From the NCBI GenBank assembly GCA_963709085.1, contig CAVPVB010000007.1, positions 2,542,001 through 2,606,000 of the forward strand: a stretch of DNA of 64,000 bases. Reading direction: 5' to 3'. This DNA is from Rhodovastum sp963709085 (GTDB taxonomy: Bacteria > Pseudomonadota > Alphaproteobacteria > Acetobacterales > Acetobacteraceae). The notes below the pieces were generated by a model. The model ran no database searches. It had not been told where the DNA came from and saw only the letters and a list, made by a program, of their open reading frames with translations. Made by a program: the position numbers and the translations under genes. Shown piece by piece: positions 60,073 to 64,000 of this stretch (position 1 is its first letter; every line of letters begins with the position of its first letter).

Positions 60073-61428
60073 ATGAATGCTAGAACCATGTTCGTCCGCG
60101 AAAAGCGTATCGGCCCCTACACATACCTCTACCTGGTCGAGACCGTCCGCGAGGAGGGCCACGTCAAGCAGCGCATCATCCGCAACCTCGGACGCAAGGA
60201 AGAGGTCGAACGCCGCGGCGATCTCGACCGGTTGATCCGCTCCGCCGCCCGCCTGGCACAGCGCTCGATCATCCTCTCTCCCCTCGACGAGAGCGGCACT
60301 CCCCGGCTCGGCTGCAAGCGCATCGGCCCGCCGCTGCTGTTTGAGCGCCTGTGGCGCGACACTCACTGCGACGCCGTCCTGCAGGAGTTGCTGGCTGATC
60401 GTGACTTCGCCTTTCCCGTCGAACGCGCCGTCTTCCTCACCGTCCTGCACCGGTTGATGGTCTCCGGCTCCGATCGTGCCTGCGAGCAGTGGCGCGACGA
60501 CTACCGCATCGACGGCGCCGGCGATCTGCAGCTGCATCACCTCTATCGCGCCATGGCCTGGCTCGGCGAGGAATTGCCGCCAGCCGGGCAGACCAACCGC
60601 ACGCTGGTGGCCCGCTGCGTCAAGGATCTCGTCGAGGAGCGCCTGTTCGCGCGCCGGCGCGACCTGTTCGCCGACCTGTCGGTCGTGTTCATGGACACCA
60701 CCTCGCTGTATTTCGAGGGCGAGGGCGGAGCCGAGCTCGGCGAGCGCGGCCATTCCAAGGATTATCGGCCACACCTGAACCAGATGATCGTCGCCATCAT
60801 CGTCGATCAGAACGGCCGGCCGGTCTGCTCGGAGATGTGGCCCGGCAACACTGCTGACGTGACCACGCTGATCCCGGTGATCGACCGCCTGCGCGGCCGC
60901 TTCGCCATCGGCCACGTCTGCGTCGTCGCCGATCGCGGCATGATCAGCGCGGCGACGATCGCGGCGCTCGAGGAACGCGGTCTCGAATACATCCTCGGCG
61001 TGCGCGAGCGCAGCTCCAAGGAGGTGCGTGAGATCGTCATGGCCGACCCGGCGCCGGGCGTGCCGCTGGTGATCCCGCACAACGGGCGGCCGGACGCCGA
61101 CCTGCAGGCCAAGGAGGTAAAACGCGACGGCCGCCGCACCATCGTCTGCCGCAACCTGGTCGAGGCGGCGCAGGCGGCGCGCACCCGCGAGGCGGTGCTG
61201 ACCACGTTGCGCGCCAAGCTGAAGCAGGGCGACAAGGCGCTGGCCGGCAACAGCGCTTATCGGCGCTACCTGAAAACGCCCGACCAGCAGCACTTCACTA
61301 TCGATGCGGCGCGCATCGCCGACGAGGCCCGCCATGATGGACTCTATATACTACGCACCAACACAAGGCTGCATCCGCTGAACGCGATGCTCCGTTACCG
61401 CGATCTCCTGGTGGTGGAGCAAATGTTC
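60073..61428 (+). pseudogene. IS1634-type transposase, 3'-truncated
   Basis: MFVREKRIGPYTYLYLVETV (ATG 60088 or 60073), VKQRIIRNLGRKEEVERRGD, Asp in SVVFMDTTSLYFEGEGGAEL, Asp in VCVVADRGMISAATIAALEE, and YRDLLVVEQMF where the Glu-containing YREK-like segment begins. The usual C-terminal tail is missing because another IS begins near 61430. Probably inactive. Confidence 0.85.
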
Positions 61429-61521
61429 CTCTCGCACAGGGGTGGCCGGAGAAATTCGGACAGGGCGATAAGCGGAAAATCTGCCTGAGAGCGGCGAGGA
61501 TGCTGCGGATCGGGAGAGAGA

Positions 61522-61833
61522 ATGGCAAAGCGAGCGCGGCGGACGCACCATCCGGCTTTCAAGGCGAAGGTGGCGTTGGCCGCCGTCAAGGGGGAGAAGA
61601 CGCTGGCGGAACTGGCGCAGCAGCATGACGTGCATCCGAATCAGATCACGGCCTGGAAGGCGCACCTGGTCGACGGCGCCGCCGGGGTGTTTGGTTCGAT
61701 GGCCGCGGGGATTGAGCCGGCGCCGGCGGTGGATGTAAAGCTGCTGCACGCCAAGATCGGTGAGCTGACGCTGGAGAACGATTTTTTGGCCGGTGCGCTC
61801 AGCAAAGCCGGGCTTCTGAGCGCAAAGCGATGA
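61522..61833 (+). CDS. IS3-family OrfA
   Basis: 103 aa with the IS3 helix-turn-helix HHPAFKAKVALAAVKGEKTL and AELAQQHDVHPNQITAWKAH, then a C-terminal leucine-zipper-like part (LLHAKIGELTLENDFLAGAL). It overlaps OrfB by 4 bp. In IS3 elements OrfA and OrfB are joined by -1 frameshifting or coupled translation. Confidence 0.92.
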   Translation: MAKRARRTHHPAFKAKVALAAVKGEKTLAELAQQHDVHPNQITAWKAHLVDGAAGVFGSMAAGIEPAPAVDVKLLHAKIGELTLENDFLAGALSKAGLLSAKR

Positions 61834-62638
61834 TCAACCGCGAGCACGAATTGCCGTTGGTGCGTCAGGCGGAGCTACTGCTGCTCAGCCGCAGCAGCCT
61901 TTACTATGATCCTCGGCCGGTATCGCTGGAGGATCTTGCGATCATGCGGCGGATCGACGAATTGCATCTGGCTTATCCGTTCGCGGGTAGCCGGATGCTG
62001 CGCGATCTGTTGCGCGGCGAGGGCGTTGCGATCGGCCGCGAGCAGGTAACCACGATGATGCGGGTCATGAACCTTGAAGCGCTGAATTGCAAGCCGAACA
62101 CGTCCAAACCCGCGCCTGGCCACAAGGTTTATCCATATCTTCTGCGAAGCCTGGTGATTGATCGTCCCAATCAAGGATGGGCCATGGACATCACTTATAT
62201 TCCGATGGCGTGTGGATTTGTCTATCTTACTGCCGTGGTAGACTGGTTCACTCGGCGTGTTTTGTCTTGGCGACTGTCGATCACGATGGAAGTGGACTTC
62301 TGCATCGAGGTGGCGCTGGCCAGGCACGGCAGAGATTTTCAACACAGATCAGCCAGTTCACCAGCGCTGATTTCACGGGATTGCTACTGAAGAATGGTAT
62401 CGCCATCAGCATGGATGGCCGCGGTGCGTGGCGCGATGACGTCTTTGTAGAGCGTCTTTGGCGCTCTGTCAAATACGAAGAGGTCTACCTGCACGCTTAT
62501 AGAAGTGTCAGTGAAGCACGCGCCTCGCTTGGTCGGTATCTTCTCTTCTATAATAGCAAGATGCCGCATTCAAGACATGACGCTCAGACGCCGGACCATG
62601 CATATTACGGTCACGCAAGGCAATCTGCGGCAGCGTAA
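61830..62638 (+). pseudogene. IS3-family OrfB, broken in the catalytic core
   Basis: Starts MINREHELPLVRQAELLLLS; YYDPRPVSLEDLAIMRRIDE, LAYPFAGSRMLRDLLRGEGV and the first catalytic Asp in GWAMDITYIPMACGFVYLTA. Near 62330-62365 small deletions remove parts of the expected EIFNTDQGSQFTS stretch. The second frame resumes QFTSADFTGLLLKNGIAIS and SMDGRGAWRDDVFVERLWRS with the catalytic Glu. Inactive as it stands. Confidence 0.88.
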
Positions 62639-62811
62639 ATTTTTTTGTCGCGGCGTCACTCCGGTCGGGCTTCGCCCTCGCTGCGTGACACCGCGACAAC
62701 GCTACCCTACGATACCCACCGGCAGAGGCTCCACTTAACGGCAGCGAAACGCTGTCTCGAGGAACCCGGCCACCTCTCCTGAACCAGGGACTGCATCGAG
62801 GACGCCGGCAT

Positions 62812-63330
62812 CACGGGGCGCTCCCCGGCCAGGGCAAGGCCACGGCAGCCAGACGGCCGGTGTCGACCTTGGCGTAGATCGCCGACGTCTCGAGGCCTTA
62901 CCTTTACCCGCATCGTGGCAAAGCCCTGCGCTACTATAGAACGACATCATGTCGATCCGCAGCCGAGCGCCGAAAATGGCAGATTTTCCAAATGCCCGTT
63001 GCGAAAGCGGGCGTATGCTGCACCTGCGTTCCAAGGGGCTTCCCTCAGCTACGGCGCACAGATGGCTAGGCTAACATAATGATAAAATTGTATCTTTCTA
63101 GATGCGGGGAAAGGTAAGGTCTCGAGGCTGCGGTGGCGGAGAATGTCGGCGACCTCCTTGAGTGGAGAGCCTGCCTGCAGGAGCCGGCTCGCGACGCTGT
63201 GCCGCAGGGTGTGGGTACGCGTGCGTGTCCAGCCACATCGGCGGTAGGCTTCCCTGACGGTTCTTTGCACCATCTGCACGCTAACCGGCTTTTGGAATGG
63301 CGCGACATGGCGGACATTTTTCGTCCCCCG
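62812..63330 (-). pseudogene. Tyrosine recombinase C-terminus split by a MITE
   Basis: Fragment with PVSVQMVQRTVREAYRRCGW then TRTHTLRHSVASRLLQAGSP (His-x-x-Arg) and LKEVADILRHRSLET (catalytic His). The 222-bp MITE then intervenes. Beyond it SAIYAKVDTGRLAAVALPWP completes the domain with the nucleophilic Tyr and a stop at 62812. The upstream half of the gene is missing. The ending with LPWPG is typical of integrases associated with composite elements. Confidence 0.85.
62897..63118. mobile_element. 222-bp MITE, copy 2
   Basis: Same as copy 1 except for one base near the right end (GCGGGGAAAGG for GCGGGTAAAGG). The 10-bp target duplication GTCTCGAGGC is at 62887-62896 and 63119-63128. Confidence 0.95.
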
Positions 63331-63396
63331 ACCTCGCGGGAGCGACCGCGGACACCACCTGACGTCGCACCTTTCCAGCGCCGGAGGATATGTCCC

Positions 63397-63489
63397 ATGC
63401 CCGAGACACTGCACGAATCGAGCCCGGCCCTGATGCATATCCTCATGCTGGTCCTGGTGCTGTTGATTTTGCTGTTGCGCCGCGTCTGA
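63397..63489 (+). CDS. 30-aa single-span membrane protein
   Basis: ATG 63397 preceded by GGAGG at good distance: MPETLHESSPALMHILMLVL then VLLILLLRRV. One hydrophobic helix (about residues 12-27) ending in two Arg, the layout of many bacterial small membrane proteins. It converges with the sugar transferase gene. Confidence 0.5.
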   Translation: MPETLHESSPALMHILMLVLVLLILLLRRV

Positions 63490-63508
63490 CGCCGCCCGCT
63501 TCCGCCGC

Positions 63509-64000
63509 CTACCGCACTCCGCCCGGCCAGAACACCACCCGGATCGTCTGCGCCAGAATAAGCACATCGAGCAGAATGGAAAAATTCTTCACGTAGTAGA
63601 GATCGTAACTGAGCTTGTTCCGCGCATCCTCCACCGAAGCCCCGTACGGATAGTTCACCTGCGCCCAGCCGGTCAGTCCCCCTTTTACCATGTGGCGCTC
63701 GTTGTACAGGGGAATCTGGCGCGCCAGATCCGCCACGAACACCGGCCGCTCCGGGCGCGGGCCGACAATCGACATGTCGCCACGCAGCACATTGAACAAT
63801 TGCGGCAACTCGTCGAGGCGGGTCCGCCGCAGGAAATGGCCCACCCGGGTCACTCGCGAATCCTGCACCCGTGCCCACATCGCTCCGGCCGCCTCGGCGT
63901 CCACCCGCATGGTGCGCAGCTTGAGCACGTCAAACACCCGGCCGTCGCGGGTCACCCGCTTCTGCCGGTACAACACCGGCCCCGCCCCCTCCAGCCGGAT
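63509..64000 (-). CDS. Polysaccharide-initiating sugar transferase, C-terminal part
   Basis: Membrane phosphoglycosyltransferase that moves a sugar-1-phosphate onto undecaprenyl phosphate to start exopolysaccharide or capsule units. The start is beyond the right edge. Visible: GPVLYRQKRVTRDGRVFDVL, LKLRTMRVDAEAAGAMWA, VTRVGHFLRRTRLDELPQLF then NVLRGDMSIVGPRPERPVFV and MVKGGLTGWAQVNYPYGASV, all core motifs of the family. It ends KNFSILLDVLILAQTIRVVF with a stop at 63509. Confidence 0.95.
   Translation of the reverse strand: MRLEGAGPVLYRQKRVTRDGRVFDVLKLRTMRVDAEAAGAMWARVQDSRVTRVGHFLRRTRLDELPQLFNVLRGDMSIVGPRPERPVFVADLARQIPLYNERHMVKGGLTGWAQVNYPYGASVEDARNKLSYDLYYVKNFSILLDVLILAQTIRVVFWPGGVR

Noticed and set aside
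60058..61335. 425-aa minus-strand open frame
   Set aside because: It is antisense to the IS1634-type transposase; no supporting signals.

Overview
The window is GC-rich DNA typical of an alphaproteobacterium. The family is not certain; an acetic-acid-bacterium relative (Acetobacteraceae-like) is a guess from codon use and the mix of insertion sequences. Core chromosome shows only at the edges: pheS (partial), rplT and rpmI on the minus strand at the left, tRNA-Ser(CGA) at 4.0 kb, tRNA-Thr(CGT) at 59.7 kb, and the 3' part of a polysaccharide-initiating sugar transferase at the right end. Almost everything between is mobile or broken.

Layout. (1) 1-4.1 kb: pheS/rplT/rpmI, an intact rpmI promoter, then two different ISAs1-family elements placed one after the other in the same target word, then tRNA-Ser. 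(2) 4.1-13.6 kb: a satellite-like integrative element ending in a repeat of the tRNA-Ser 3' end, with a P4-type integrase, a broken AlpA-like regulator, small ORFs, a primase-like protein and a DUF927 helicase. (3) 13.7-34.6 kb: a second P4-type integrase begins a further island that has become an IS graveyard (IS66-like, IS110/IS1111-like, four ISAs1 types, IS4, IS21, a TnsB-like integrase), with remains of another replication module (HUH Rep-like pseudogene plus DUF927 helicase). (4) 34.8-42.6 kb: a type III restriction-modification operon whose res gene has lost its 5' part and whose mod gene is intact, followed by an AbrB/PIN toxin-antitoxin pair and a UvrD-type helicase broken by a frameshift and an IS. 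(5) 44.3-59.7 kb: a complete integrative element bounded by 46-bp repeats of tRNA-Thr, with integrase, small regulator, VapE-type helicase, low-complexity and DUF4214 proteins, a tRNA-like sequence without a T-arm, and a BRO antirepressor fragment. (6) 59.8-64 kb: IS relics, a recombinase split by a MITE, a tiny membrane ORF and the sugar transferase.

The most striking feature is that the mobile-element history can be read base by base. Most full-length ISs have an exact target duplication (10 bp for all ISAs1 and IS4 copies, 8 bp for IS66-like). Four different MITE families are present. One is tied by its termini and 10-bp duplication to the resident IS4 element, and one by its termini and 8-bp duplication to the resident IS66-like element. 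Virtual removal of individual elements restores open reading frames across the junction (SEC-C gene, IstA, IS66 TnpC, a tyrosine recombinase, two phage-type genes). The other items most worth following are the 2-kb IS1111-like element with a candidate guide-RNA region, passenger ORF and long hairpin; the canonical A AAA AAC heptamer exactly at the ORF junction of one ISAs1 transposase; the 57-nt tRNA-like sequence; and the apparently orphaned type III methyltransferase.
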